From Bathymodiolus brooksi (taxonomy: Eukaryota > Mollusca > Bivalvia > Mytilida > Modiolidae): a DNA stretch of 64,000 nucleotides. The translations under genes and the position numbers were made by a program. The number at the start of each line of letters is the position of its first letter. Within the stretch, counting starts at the first letter, position 1. The notes beneath the pieces are model-generated. The model was given only the letters and a program-made list of their open reading frames with translations. It did not search any database and was not told the origin of the DNA. Positions 25,324 to 38,095 of this stretch are shown here, piece after piece. The DNA lies in NCBI GenBank assembly GCA_963680875.1, contig OY804575.1:32578494-32642493 (forward strand), read 5' to 3'.

Positions 25324-27381
25324 CGGAACAGCTCTAATATCTAACAGAAAAACAAAAAATACCACACTGTCGGAACAGTTCCAAGATCTAGCAGAAAATC
25401 AAGAGATACCACACTGTCTGAACAGTTCCACAATCTAACAGAAAATCAAGATATATCACACTGTTGCAACAGTTTCAAAACCTACCAGAAAAAAAAACAC
25501 CACACTGTCGGAACAGTTCCAAAATCTAACAGTAAAACAAGAGATATCACACTGTCGGAACAGTTACGCAATCTAACAGAAAAACAAGAGATATCACACT
25601 GTCGCAACAGTTTCAAAATCTACCAGAAAAACAAGAGATACCACACTGTCGGAACAGCTCTAAAATCTAACCGAAAAACAACAGATCCACACTGTCGGAA
25701 CAGTTACAAAATCTAACTGAAAACCAAGAGATACCACACTGTCGGAACAGCTCTAATATCTAACAGAAAAACAAAAAATACCACACTTTCGGAACAGTTC
25801 CAAAATCGAACAGAAAAACAAGAGATACCACACTGCCGGAACAGCTCTAATATCTAACAGAAAAACAAAAATACCACACTTTCGGAACAGTTCCAAAATC
25901 TAACAGAAACACAAGAGATACCACACTGTCGGCACATTTCTAAGATCTAACAGAAAAACAAGAGATACCACACTGTCCGAACATTTCTAAGATCTAACAG
26001 AAAAACAAGAGATACCACACTCTCGGAACAGTTCTAAGATCTAACAGAAAAACAAGAAACACCACACTGTCGAACAGTTCCAAAATCTAACAGTAAAACA
26101 AGAGATATCACACTGTCGGAACAGTTACGCAATATAACAGAAAAACAAGAGATATCACACTGTTGCAACAGTTTCAAAACCTACCAAGAAAACAAGAGAT
26201 ACCACACAGTCGGAATAGCTCCAAAATCAAACACAAACACAACAAATACCACACTGTCGGAACAGCTCTAAAACCTAACAAAAAAAACAAAAAATACCAC
26301 ACTGTCTGAACAATTCCAAAATCTAACAAAAAAACAAGAGATACCACACTTTCGGAACAGCTCTAATATCTAACAGAAAAACAAAAAATACCACACTGTC
26401 GGAACAGTTCCAAGATCTAGCAGAAAATCAAGAGATACCACACTGTCTGAACAGTTCCACAATCTAACAGAAAATCAAGATATATCACACTGTTGCAACA
26501 GTTTCAAAACCTACCAGAAAAAAAAACACCACACTGTCGGAACAGTTCCAAAATCTAACAGTAAAACAAGAGATATCACACTGTCGGAACAGTTACGCAA
26601 TCTAACAGAAAAACAAGAGATATCACACTGTCGCAACAGTTTCAAAATCTACCAGAAAAACAAGAGATACCACACTGTCGGAACAGCTCTAAAATCTAAC
26701 CGAAAAACAACAGATCCACACTGTCGGAACAGTTACAAAATCTAACTGAAAACCAAGAGATACCACACTGTCGGAACAGCTCTAATATCTAACAGAAAAA
26801 CAAAAAATACCACACTTTCGGAACAGTTCCAAAATCGAACAGAAAAACAAGAGATACCACACTGCCGGAACAGCTCTAATATCTAACAGAAAAACAAAAA
26901 TACCACACTTTCGGAACAGTTCCAAAATCTAAAAGAAACACAAGAGATACCACACTGTCGGCACATTTCTAAGATCTAACAGAAAAACAAGAGATACCAC
27001 ACTGTCCGAACATTTCTAAGATCTAACAGAAAAACAAGAGATACCACACTCTCGGAACAGTTCTAAGATCTAACAGAAAAACAAGAAACACCACACTGTC
27101 GGAACAGTTCCAAAATCTAACAGTAAAACAAGAGATATCACACTGTCGGAACAGTTACGCAATATAACAGAAAAACAAGAGATATCACACTGTTGCAACA
27201 GTTTCAAAACCTACCAAGAAAACAACAGATACCACACAGTCGGAATAGCTCCAAAATCAAACACAAACACAACAAATACCACACTGTCGGAACAGCTCTA
27301 AAACCTAACAAAAAAACAAAAAATACCACACTGTCTGAACAATTCCAAAATCTAACAAAAAAACAAGAGATACCACACTTT
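25324..27381 (+). repeat. 1,029-bp tandem duplication
   Basis: Copy 1 is 25324-26352 and copy 2 is 26353-27381 (22 monomers less 5 bp). TTCCAAGATCTAG occurs near 25379 and 26408, and CTCTAATATC near 25749 and 26778. Differences include a 1-bp deletion CTGTCGAACAG near 26070 in copy 1 only, TAAAAGAAAC near 26930 in copy 2 only, and an extra A near 26281 in copy 1. The content is the front of the 1,404-bp unit joined to the CGGCACATTTC segment. Confidence 0.87.
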
Positions 27382-29620
27382 CGGAACAGCTCTAAAATCT
27401 AACAGAAAAACAAGAGATACCACACTGTCGGAGCAGTTACAAATCTAACTGAAAAACAAGGGCTACCACACTGTCGGAACAGCTCTAAAATCTAACCGAA
27501 AAACAAGAGATCCACACTGTCGGAACAGTTACAAAATCTAACTGAAAAACAAGAGATACCACACTGTCGGAACAGTTACAAAATCTAACTGAAAAACAAG
27601 AGATACCACACTGTCGGAACAGCTCTAATATCTAACAGAAAAACAAAACATACCACACTTTCGGAACAGTTCGACAATCTAACAGAAAAACAAGAGATAC
27701 CACACTGCCGGAACAGCTCTAATATCTAACATAAAAACAAAAATACCACACTGTCGGAACAGTTCCAAGATCTAGCAGAAAATTAAGTGATACTACACTG
27801 TTGGAACAGTTCCACAATCTAACAGAAAATCAAGATATATCACACTGTTGCAACAGTTTCAAAACCTACCAGAAAAACAAGAAACACCACACTGTCGGAA
27901 CAGTTCCAAAATCTAACAGTAAAACAAGAGATATCACACTGTCGGAACAGTTACGCAATCTAACAGAAAAACAAGAGATATCACACTGTCGCAACAGTTT
28001 CAAAATCTACCAGAAAAACAAGAGATACCACACTGTCGTAACAGCTCTAATATCTAACCAAAAAACAAGAGATCCACACTGTCGGAACAGTTACAAAATC
28101 TAACTGAAAACCAAGAGATGCCACACTGTCGGAACAGTTCCAAAATCTAACAGAAAAACAAAAGATATCACACTGTCGGAACAGTTCTAAGATCTAACAG
28201 AAAAACAAGAAACACCACACTGTCGGAACAGTTCCAAATCTAACAGTAAAACAAGACATATCACACTGTCGGAACAGTTACGCAATCTAACAAAAAAACA
28301 AGAGATATCACACTGTCGCAACAGTTTCAAAATGTACCAGAAAAACAACAGATACCACACAGTCGGAATAGCTCCAAAATCAAACACAAACACAACAAAT
28401 ACCACACTGTCGGAACAGCTCTAAAACCAAACAGAAAAACAAAACATACCACACTGTCTGAACAATTCCAAAATCTAACAGAAAAACAAGAGATACCACA
28501 CTGTCGGAGCAGTTACAAATCGAACTGAAAAACAAGAGATACCACACTGTCGGAACAGTTCCAAAATCTAACAGTAAAACATCAGATATCACACTGTCGG
28601 AACAGTTACGCAATCTAACAGAAAAACAAGAGATATCACACTGTCGCAACAGTTACAAAATCTACAAGAAAAACAAGAGATACCACACTGTCGGAATAGC
28701 TCCAAAATCAAACACAAACACAACAAATACCACACTGTCGGAACAGCTCTAAAATGTAACAGAAAAACAAAAAATACCACACTGTCTGAACAATTCCAAA
28801 ATCTAACAGAAAAAAAAGAGATACCACACTGTCGGAACAGTTCTACAATCTAACAGAAAAACAAGAGATACCACACTGTCGGAACAGCTCTAAAATCTAA
28901 CCGAAAAACAAGAGATCCAGACTGTCGGAACAGTTGCAAAATCTAACTGAAAAACAAGAGATACCAAATTGTCGAAACAGTTACAAAATCTAACTGAAAA
29001 ACAAGAGATATCACACTGTCGGAACAACTCTAATATCTAACAGAAAAACAAAAAATACCACACTTTCGGAACAGTTCCACAATCTAACAGAAACACAAGA
29101 GATACCACACTGCCGGAACAGCTCTAATATCTAACAGAAAAACAAAAAATACCACACTGTCGGAACAGTTCCAAGATCTAGCAGAAAATCAAGAGATACC
29201 ACACTGTCTGAACAGTTCCACAATCTAACAGAAAATCAAGATATATCACACTGTTGCAACAGTTTCAAAACCTACCAGAAAAAAAAACACCACACTGTCG
29301 GAACAGTTCCAAAATCTAACAGTAAAACAAGAGATATCACACTGTCGGAACAGTTACGCACTCTAACAGAAAAACAAGAGATATCACACTGTCGCAACAG
29401 TTTCAAAATCTACCAGAAAAACAAGAGATACCACACTGTCGGAACAGCTCTAAAATCTAACCGAAAAACAAGAGATCCACACTGTCGGAACAGTTACAAA
29501 ATCTAACTGAAAACCAAGAGATACCACACTGTCGGAACAGCTCTAATATCTAACAGAAAAACAAAAAATACCATACTTTCGGAACAGTTCCAAAATCGAA
29601 CAGAAAAACAAGAGATACCA
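27193..29620 (+). repeat. Third copy of the 3.7-6.1-kb segment
   Basis: It matches 12951-15331 at 14,242-bp spacing until about 28780 and at 14,289 thereafter, and also matches 3681 onward. The 47-bp step is a whole monomer (CTGAACAATTCC type) retained here near 28780 and lost in the other two copies. It shares TTCCAAATC near 28235 and CCAAACAG near 28427. Private changes include AATTAAGTG near 27782, CGCACTCTAAC near 29357 and CCATACTTTCGG near 29571. Confidence 0.85.
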
Positions 29621-31027
29621 CACTGCCGGAACAGCTCTAATATCTAACAGAAAAACAAAAATACCACACTTTCGGAACAGTTCCAAAATCTAACAGAAAC
29701 ACAAGAGATACCACACTGTCGGCACATTTCTAAGATCTAACAGAAAAACAAGAGATACCACACTGTCGGAACATTTCTAAGATCTAACAGAAAAACAAGA
29801 GATACCACACTCTCGGAACAGTTCTAAGATCTAACAGAAAAACAAGAAACACCACACTGTCGGAACAGTTCCAAAATCTAACAGTAAAACAAGAGATATC
29901 ACACTGTCGGAACAGTTACGCAATCTAACAGAAAAACAAGAGATATCACACTGTTGCAACAGTTTCAAAACCTACCAAGAAAACAAGAGATGCCACACTG
30001 TCGGAACAGTTCCAAATTCTAACAGAAAAACAAGAAACACCACACTGTCGGAACAGTTCCAAAATCTACCAGAAAAACAAGAGATACCACACTGCCGGAA
30101 CAGCTCTAATATCTAACAGAAAAACAAAAATACCACACTTTCGGAACAGTTCCAAAATCTAACAGAAACACAAGAGATACCACACTGTCGGCACATTTCT
30201 AAGATCTAACAGAAAAACAAGAGATACCACACTGTCGGAACATTTCTAAGATCTAACAGAAAAACAAGAGATACCACACTCTCGGAACAGTTCTAAGATC
30301 TAACAGAAAAACAAGAAACACCACACTGTCGGAACAGTTCCAAAATCTAACAGTAAAACAAGAGATATCACACTGTCGGAACAGTTACGCAATCTAACAG
30401 AAAAACAAGAGATATCACACTGTTGCAACAGTTTCAAAACCTACCAAGAAAACAAGAGATACCACACTGTCGGAACAGTTCCAAATTCTAACAGAAAAAC
30501 AAGAAACACCACACTGTCGGAATAGCTCCAAAATCAAACACAAACACAACAAATACCACACTGTCGGAACAGCTCTAATATCTAACAGAAAAACAAAAAT
30601 ACCACACTTTCGGAACAGTTCCAAAATCTAACAGAAACACAAGAGATACCACACTGTCGGCACATTTCTAAGATCTAACAGAAAAACAAGAGATACCACA
30701 CTGTCGGAACATTTCTAAGATCTAACAGAAAAACAAGAGATACCACACTCTCGGAACAGTTCTAAGATCTAACAGAAAAACAAGAAACACCACACTGTCG
30801 GAACAGTTCCAAAATCTAACAGTAAAACAAGAGATATCACACTGTCGGAACAGTTACGCAATCTAACAGAAAAACAAGAGATATCACACTGTTGCAACAG
30901 TTTCAAAACCTACCAAGAAAACAAGAGATACCACACTGTCGGAACAGTTCCAAATTCTAACAGAAAAACAAGAAACACCACACTGTCGGAATAGCTCCAA
31001 AATCAAACACAAACACAACAAATACCA
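29621..31027 (+). repeat. 469-bp (10-monomer) unit, three tandem copies
   Basis: The units begin at 29621, 30090 and 30559, each 469 bp apart. The corresponding places at 6.1 kb and 15.3 kb have only two copies, so this site has gained one. The third unit opens with CACTGTCGG rather than CACTGCCGG and follows a CAAACACAAACAC monomer, showing where the extra exchange joined. Confidence 0.88.
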
Positions 31028-31860
31028 CACTGTCGGAACAGCTCTAAAACCTAACAAAAAAAAAAAAAATACCACACTGTCTGAACAATTCCAAAATCTA
31101 ACAAAAAAACAAGAGATACCACACTTTCGGAACAGCTCTAAAATCTAACCGAAAAACAAGAGATACCACACTGTCGGAGCAGTTACAAATCTAACTGAAA
31201 AACAAGGGCTACCACACTGTCGGAACAGCTCTAAAATCTAACCGAAAAACAAGAGATCCACACTCTCGGAACAGTTACAACATCTAACTGAAAAACAAGA
31301 GATACCACACTGTCGGAACAGTTACAAAATCTAACTGAAAAACAAGAGATACCACACTGTCGGAACAGCTCTAATATCTAACAGAAAAACAAAACATACC
31401 ACACTTTCGGAACAGTTCGACAATCTAACAGAAAAACAAGAGATACCACACTGCCGGAACAGCTCTAATATCTAACATAAAAACAAAAATACCACACTGT
31501 CGGAACAGTTCCAAGATCTAGCAGAAAATCAAGAGATACTACACTGTTGGAACAGTTCCACAATCTAACAGAAAATCAAGATATATCACACTGTTGCAAC
31601 AGTTTCAAAACCTACCAGAAAAACAAGAAACACCACACTGTCGGAACAGTTCCAAAATATAACAGTAAAACAAGAGATATCACACTGTCGGAACAGTTAC
31701 GCAATCTAACAGAAAAACAAGAGATATCACACTGTCGCAACAGTTTCAAAATCTACCAGAAAAACAAGAGATACCACACTGTCGTAACAGCTCTAATATC
31801 TAACCGAAAAACAAGAGATCCACACTGTCGGAACAGTTACTAAATCTAACTGAAAACCAA
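31028..31860 (+). repeat. Copy of the 16.3-17.1-kb segment
   Basis: It follows 16300-17100 in marker order: CAAGGGCTACC near 31203, TTCGACAATC near 31416, ACTACACTGTTGG near 31538 and CGTAACAG near 31784. Private changes are CACTCTCGG near 31262, TACAACATC near 31276, CCAAAATATAAC near 31651 and TTACTAAATC near 31837. Confidence 0.82.
31056..31069 (+). repeat. 14-base A run
   Basis: The usual AACAAAAAAACAAAAAATACC stretch has lost its inner C, giving 14 uninterrupted A. This is the longest homopolymer I noticed in the window. It is probably a point change, but homopolymer length is also where sequencing errors concentrate. Confidence 0.85.
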
Positions 31861-33568
31861 GAGATGCCACACTGTCGGAACAGTTCCAAAATCTAACAGA
31901 AAAACAAAAGATATCACACTGTCGGAACAGTTCTAAGATCTAACAGAAAAACAAGAAACACCACACTGTCGGAACAGTTCCAAAATCTAACAGTAAAACA
32001 AGACATATCACACTGTCGGAACAGTTACGCAATCTAACAAAAAAACAAGAGATATCACACTGTCGCAACAGTTTCAAAATCTACCAGAAAAACAACAGAT
32101 ACCACACAGTCGGAATAGCTCCAAAATCAAACACAAACACAACAAATACCACACTGTCGGAACAGCTCTAAAACCTAACAGAAAAACAAAACATACCACA
32201 CTGTCTGAACAATTCCAAAATCTAACAGAAAAACAAGAGATACCACACTGTCGGAGAAGTTACAAATCGAACTGAAAAACAAGAGATACCACACTGTCGG
32301 AACAGTTCCAAAATCTAACAGTAAAACATCAGATATCACACTGTCGGAACAGTTACGCAATCTAACAGAAAAACAAGAGATATCACACTGTCGCAACAGT
32401 TACAAAATCTACAAGAAAAACAAGAGATACCACACTGTCGGAATAGCTCCAAAATCAAACACAAACACAACAAATACCACACTGTCGGAACAGCTCTAAA
32501 ATGTAACAGAAAAACAAAAAATACCACACTGTCTGAACAATTCCAAAATCTAACAGAAAAAAAAGAGATACCACACTGTCGGAACAGTTCTACAATCTAA
32601 CAGAAAAACAAGAGATACCACACTGTCGGAACAGCTCTAAAATCTAACCGAAAAACAAGAGATCCAGACTGTCGGAACAGTTGCAAAATCTAACTGAAAA
32701 ACAAGAGATACCAAATTGTCGAAACAGTTACAAAATCTAACTGAAAAACAAGAGATATCACACTGTCGGAACAACTCTAATATCTAACAGAAAAACAAAA
32801 AATACCACACTGTCGGAACAGTTCCAAGATCTAGCAGAAAATCAAGAGATACCACACTGTCTGAACAGTTCCACAATCTAACAGAAAATCAAGATATATC
32901 ACACTGTTGCAACAGTTTCAAAACCTACCAGAAAAAAAAACACCACACTGTCGGAACGGTTCCAAAATCTAACAGTAAAACAAGAGATATCACACTGTCG
33001 GAACAGTTACGCAATCTAACAGAAAAACAAGAGATATCACACTGTCGCAACAGTTTCAAAATCTACCAGAAAAACAAGAGATACCACACTGTCGGAACAG
33101 CTCTAAAATCTAACCGAAAAACAACAGATCCACACTGTCGGAACAGTTACAAAATCTAACTGAAAACCAAGAGATGCCACACTGTCGGAACAGTTCCAAA
33201 ATCTAACAGAAAAACAAAAGATATCACACTGTCGGAACAGTTCTAAGATCTAACAGAAAAACAAGAAACACCACACTGTCGGAACAGTTCCAAAATCTAA
33301 CAGTAAAACAAGACATATCACACTGTCGGAACAGTTACGCAATCTAACAAAAAAACAAGAGATATCACACTGTCGCAACAGTTTCAAAATGTACCAGAAA
33401 AACAACAGATACCACACAGTCGGAATAGCTCCAAAATCAAACACAAACACAACAAATACCACACTGTCTGAACAGCTCTAAAACCTAACAGAAAAACAAA
33501 ACATACCACACTGTCTGAACAATTCCAAAATCTAACAAAAAAACAAGAGATACCACACTGTCGGAGCA
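31861..33568 (+). repeat. 1,404-type HOR with an exact two-monomer deletion
   Basis: Equivalent markers at 32175 and 33485 are 1,310 bp apart, which is 1,404 less 94. The missing 94 bp are the TTCGG and GCCGG monomers, at about 32776-32806. The first and third monomers there share CTAATATC plus TAACAGAAAAAC plus AAAAAATACC, so the deletion is explained by exchange between identical stretches. Private changes include CGGAGAAG near 32254, AACGGTTCC near 32956 and CTGTCTGAACAGCTC near 33465. Confidence 0.87.
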
Positions 33569-35344
33569 GTTACAAATCGAACTGAAAAACAAGAGATACC
33601 ACACTGTCGGAACAGTTCCAAAATCTAACAGTAAAACATCAGATATCACACTGTCGGAACAGTTACGCAATCTAACAGAAAAACAAGAGATATCACACTG
33701 TCGCAACAGTTTCAAAATCTACAAGAAAAACAAGAGATACCACACTGTCGGAATAGCTCCAAAATCAAACACAAACACAACAAATACCACACTGTCGGAA
33801 CAGCTCTAAAATGTAACAGAAAAACAAAAAATACCACACTGTCTGAACAATTCCAAAATCTAACAGAAAAAAAAGAGATACCACACTGTCGGAACAGCTC
33901 TAATATCTAACAGAAAAACAAGAGATATCACACTGTCGGAACAACTCTAATATCTAACAGAAAAACAAAAATACCACACTTTCGGAACAGTTCCACAATC
34001 TAACAGAAACACAAGAGATACCACACTGCCGGAACAGCTCTAATATCTAACATAAAAACAAAACATACCACACTGTCGGAACAGTTCCAAGATCTAGCAG
34101 AAAATCAAGAGATACCACACTGTCTGAACAGTTCCACAATCTAACAGAAAATCAAGATATATCACACTGTTGCAACAGTTTCAAAACCTACCAGAAAAAT
34201 AAGAAACACCACACTGTCGGAACAGTTCCAAAATCTAACAGTAAAACAAGAGATATCACACTGTCGGAACAGTTACGCAATCTAACAGAAAAACAAGAGA
34301 TATCACACTGTCGCAACAGTTTCAAAATCTACCGGAAAAAAACAAGAGATACCACACTGTCGGAACAGCTCTAAAATCTAACCGAAAAACAAGAGATCCA
34401 CACTGTCGGAACAGTTACAAAATCTAACTGAAAACCAAGAGATGCCATACTGTCGGAACAGCTCTAATATCTAACAGAAAAACAAAAAATACCACACTTT
34501 CGGAACAGTTCCACAATCGAACAGAAAAACAAGAGATACCACACTGCCGGAACAGCTCTAATATCTAACAGAAAAACAAAAATACCACACTTTCGGAACA
34601 GTTCCAAAATCTAACAGAAACACAAGAGATACCACACTGTCGGCACATTTCTAAGATCTAACAGAAAAACAAGAGATACCACACTCTCGGAACAGTTCCC
34701 AAATCTAACAGAAAAACAAGAGATACCACACTGTCGGAACATTTCTAAGATCTAACAGAAAAACAAGAGATACCACACTCTCGGAACAGTTCCAAAATCT
34801 AACAGTAAAACAAGAGATATCACACTGTCGGAACAGTTACGCAATCTAACAGAAAAACAAGAGATATCACACTGTTGCAACAGTTTCAAAACCTACCAGA
34901 AAAACAAGAGATACCACACTGTCGGAACAGTTCCAAAATCTAACAGAAAAACAAGAGATATCACACTGTAGGAACAGTTCTGAGATCTAACAGAAAAACA
35001 AGAAACACCACACTGTCGGAACAGTTCCAAAATCTAACAGTAAAACAAGAGATATCACACTGTCGGAACAGTTACGCAATCTAACAGAAAAATAAGAGAT
35101 ATCACACTGTCGCAACAGTTTCAAAATCTACCAGAAAAACAAGAGATACCACACTGTCGGAATAGCTCCAAAATCAAACACAAACACAACAAATACCACC
35201 CTGTCGGAACAGCTCTAAAACCTAACAGAAAAACAAAAAATACCACACTGTCTGAACAATTCCAAAATCTAACAGAAAAACAAGAGATACCACACTTTCG
35301 GAACAGCTCTAAAATCTAACCGAAAAACAAGGGATACCACACTG
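33569..35344 (+). repeat. 1.78-kb dispersed block, copy C
   Basis: It matches copy B (20456-22231) at 13,113-bp spacing and copy A at 16,397 bp. GATGCCATACTG is at 34441, CTGAGATC near 34980 and ACCACCCTGTCGG near 35195. CAAGGGATACC near 35329 is private. Confidence 0.85.
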
Positions 35345-38095
35345 TCGGAGCAGTTACAAAATCTAACTGAAAAACAAGAGATACCACACTGTCGGAACAG
35401 TTCCAAAATCTAACAGTAAAACAAGAGATATCACACTGTCGGAACAGTTACGCAATCTAACAGAAAAACAAGAGATTTCACACTGTCGGAACAGCTCTAA
35501 AATCTAACCGAAAAACAAGAGATCCACACTTTCGAACAGTTACAAAATCTAACAGTAAAACAAGAGATATCACACTGTCGGAACAATTACGCAATCTAAC
35601 AGAAAAACAAGAGATATCACACTGTTGCAACAGTTTCAAAACCTACCAGAAAAACAAGAGATACCACACTGTCGGAACAGTTCCAAAATCTAACAGAAAA
35701 ACAAGAGATATCACACTGTAGGAACAGTTCTAAGATCTAACAGAAAAACAAGAAACACCACACTGTCGGAACAGTTCCAAAATCTAACAGTAAAACAAGA
35801 GATATCACACTGTTGGAACAGTTACGCAATCTAACAGAAAAACAACAGATACCACACAGTCGGAATAGCTCCAAAATCAAACACAAACACAACAAATACC
35901 ACCCTGTCGGAACAGCTCTAAAACCTAACAGAAAAACAAAAAATACCACACTGTCTGAACAATTCCAAAATCTAACAGAAAAACAAGAGATACCACACTT
36001 TCGGAACAGCTCTAAAATCTAACCGAAAAACAAGAGATACCACACTGTCGGAGCAGTTACAAATCTAAATGAAAAACAAGAGATACCACACTGTCGGAAC
36101 AGTTCCAAAATCTAACAGTAAAACAAGAGATATCACACTGTCGGAACAGTTACGCAATCTAACAGAAAAACAAGAGATATCACACTGTCGGAACAGCTCT
36201 AAAATCTAACCGAAAAACAAGAGATCCACACTGTCGGAACAGTTACAAAATCTAACAGTGAAACAAGAGATATCACACTGTCGGAACAGTTACGCAATCT
36301 AACAGAAAAACCAGAGATATCACACTGTTGCAACAGTTTCAAAACCTACCAGAAAAACAAGAGATACCACACTGTCGGAACAGTTCCAAAATCTAACAGA
36401 AAAACAAGAGATATCACACTGTAGGAACAGTTCTAAGATCTAATAGAAAAACAAGAAACGCCACACTTTCGGAACAGTTCTACAATCTAACAGAAAAACA
36501 AGAGATACCACACTTCCGGAACAGCTCTAATATCTAACAGAAAAACAAAAATATCATACTGTCGGAACAGTTCCTAGATCTAGCAGAAAATCAAGAGATA
36601 CCACACTGTTGGAACAGTTCCACAATCTAACAGAAAATCAAGATATATCACACTGTTGCAACAGTTTCAAAACCTACCAGAAAAACAAGAAACACCACAC
36701 TGTCTAACAGTTCCAAAATCTAACAGTAAAACAAGAGATATCACACTGTCGGAACAGTTATGCAATCTAACAGAAAATCAAGAGATATCACACTGTCGCA
36801 ACAGTTTCAAAATCTACCAGAAAAACAAGAGATACCACACTGTCGGAACAGCTCTAATATCTAACCGAAAAACAAGAGATCCACACTGTCGAACAGTTAC
36901 AAAATCTAACTGAAAACCAAGAGATACCACACTGTCGGAACAGTTACAAAATCTAACAGAAAAACAAAAGATATCACACTGTCGGAACAGTTCTAAGATC
37001 TACCAGAAAACAAGAAACACCACACTGTCGGAACAGTTCCAAAATCTAACAGTAAAACAAGAGATATCACACTGTCGGAACAGTTACGCAATCTAACAAA
37101 AAAACAAGAGATATCACACTGTCGCAACGGTTTCAAAATCTACCAGAAAAACAAGAGATACCACACAGTCGGAATAGCTCCAAAATCAAACACAAACACA
37201 ACAAATACCACACTGTCGGAACAGCTCTAAAACCTAACAGAAAAACAAAAAATACCACACTGTCTGAACAATTCCAAAATCTAACAAAAAAGCAAGAGAT
37301 ACCACACTTTCGGAACAGCTCTAAAAATCTAACCGAAAAACAAGAGATACCACACTGTCGGAGCAGTTACAAAATCTAACTGAAAAACAAGAGATACCAC
37401 ACTGTCGGAACAGTTCCAAAATCTAACAGTAAAACAAGAGATATCACACTGTCGGAACAGTTACGCAATCTAAGAGAAAAACAAGAGATTTCACACTGTC
37501 GGAACAGCTCTAAAATCTAACCGAAAAACAAGAGATCCACACTTTCGAACAGTTACAAAATCTAACAGTAAAACAAGAGATATCACACTGTCGGAACAAT
37601 TACGCAATCTAACAGAAAAACAAGAGATATCACACTGTTGCAACAGTTTCAAAACCTACCAGAAAAACAAGAGATACCACACTGTTGGAACAGTTCCAAA
37701 ATCTAACAGAAAAACAAGAGATATCACACTGTAGGAACAGTTCTAAGATCTAACAGAAAAACAAGAAACACCACACTGTCGGAACAGTTCCAAAATCTAA
37801 CAATAAAACAAGAGATATCACACTGTCGGAACAGTTACGCAATCTAACAGAAAAACAAGAGATACCACACAGTCGGAATAGCTCCAAAATCAAACACAAA
37901 AACAACAAATACCACACTGTCGGAACAGCTCTAAAACCTAAAAGAAAAACAAAAAATACCACACTGTCTGAACAATTCCAAAATCTAACAGAAAAACAAG
38001 AGATACCACACTTTCGGAACATCTCTAAAAATCTAACCGAAAAACAAGAGATACCACACTGTCGGAGCAGTTACAAAATCTAACTGAAAAACAAG
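35345..38095 (+). repeat. 2.75-kb block, copy 2
   Basis: This is the partner of 22701-25170, with about six extra monomers near 35.74-36.02 kb. Those extra monomers include CACTGTTGG with TTACGCAATC, and CACAGTCGGAATAG. It shares CACTTTCGAACAG near 35525 and 37541, AAATCTAAATG near 36060, CACTGTCTAACAG near 36700, TTATGCAATC near 36758 and AAAAAGCAAG near 37287. ATATCATACTG near 36551 and CAATAAAAC near 37801 are private. Confidence 0.83.
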
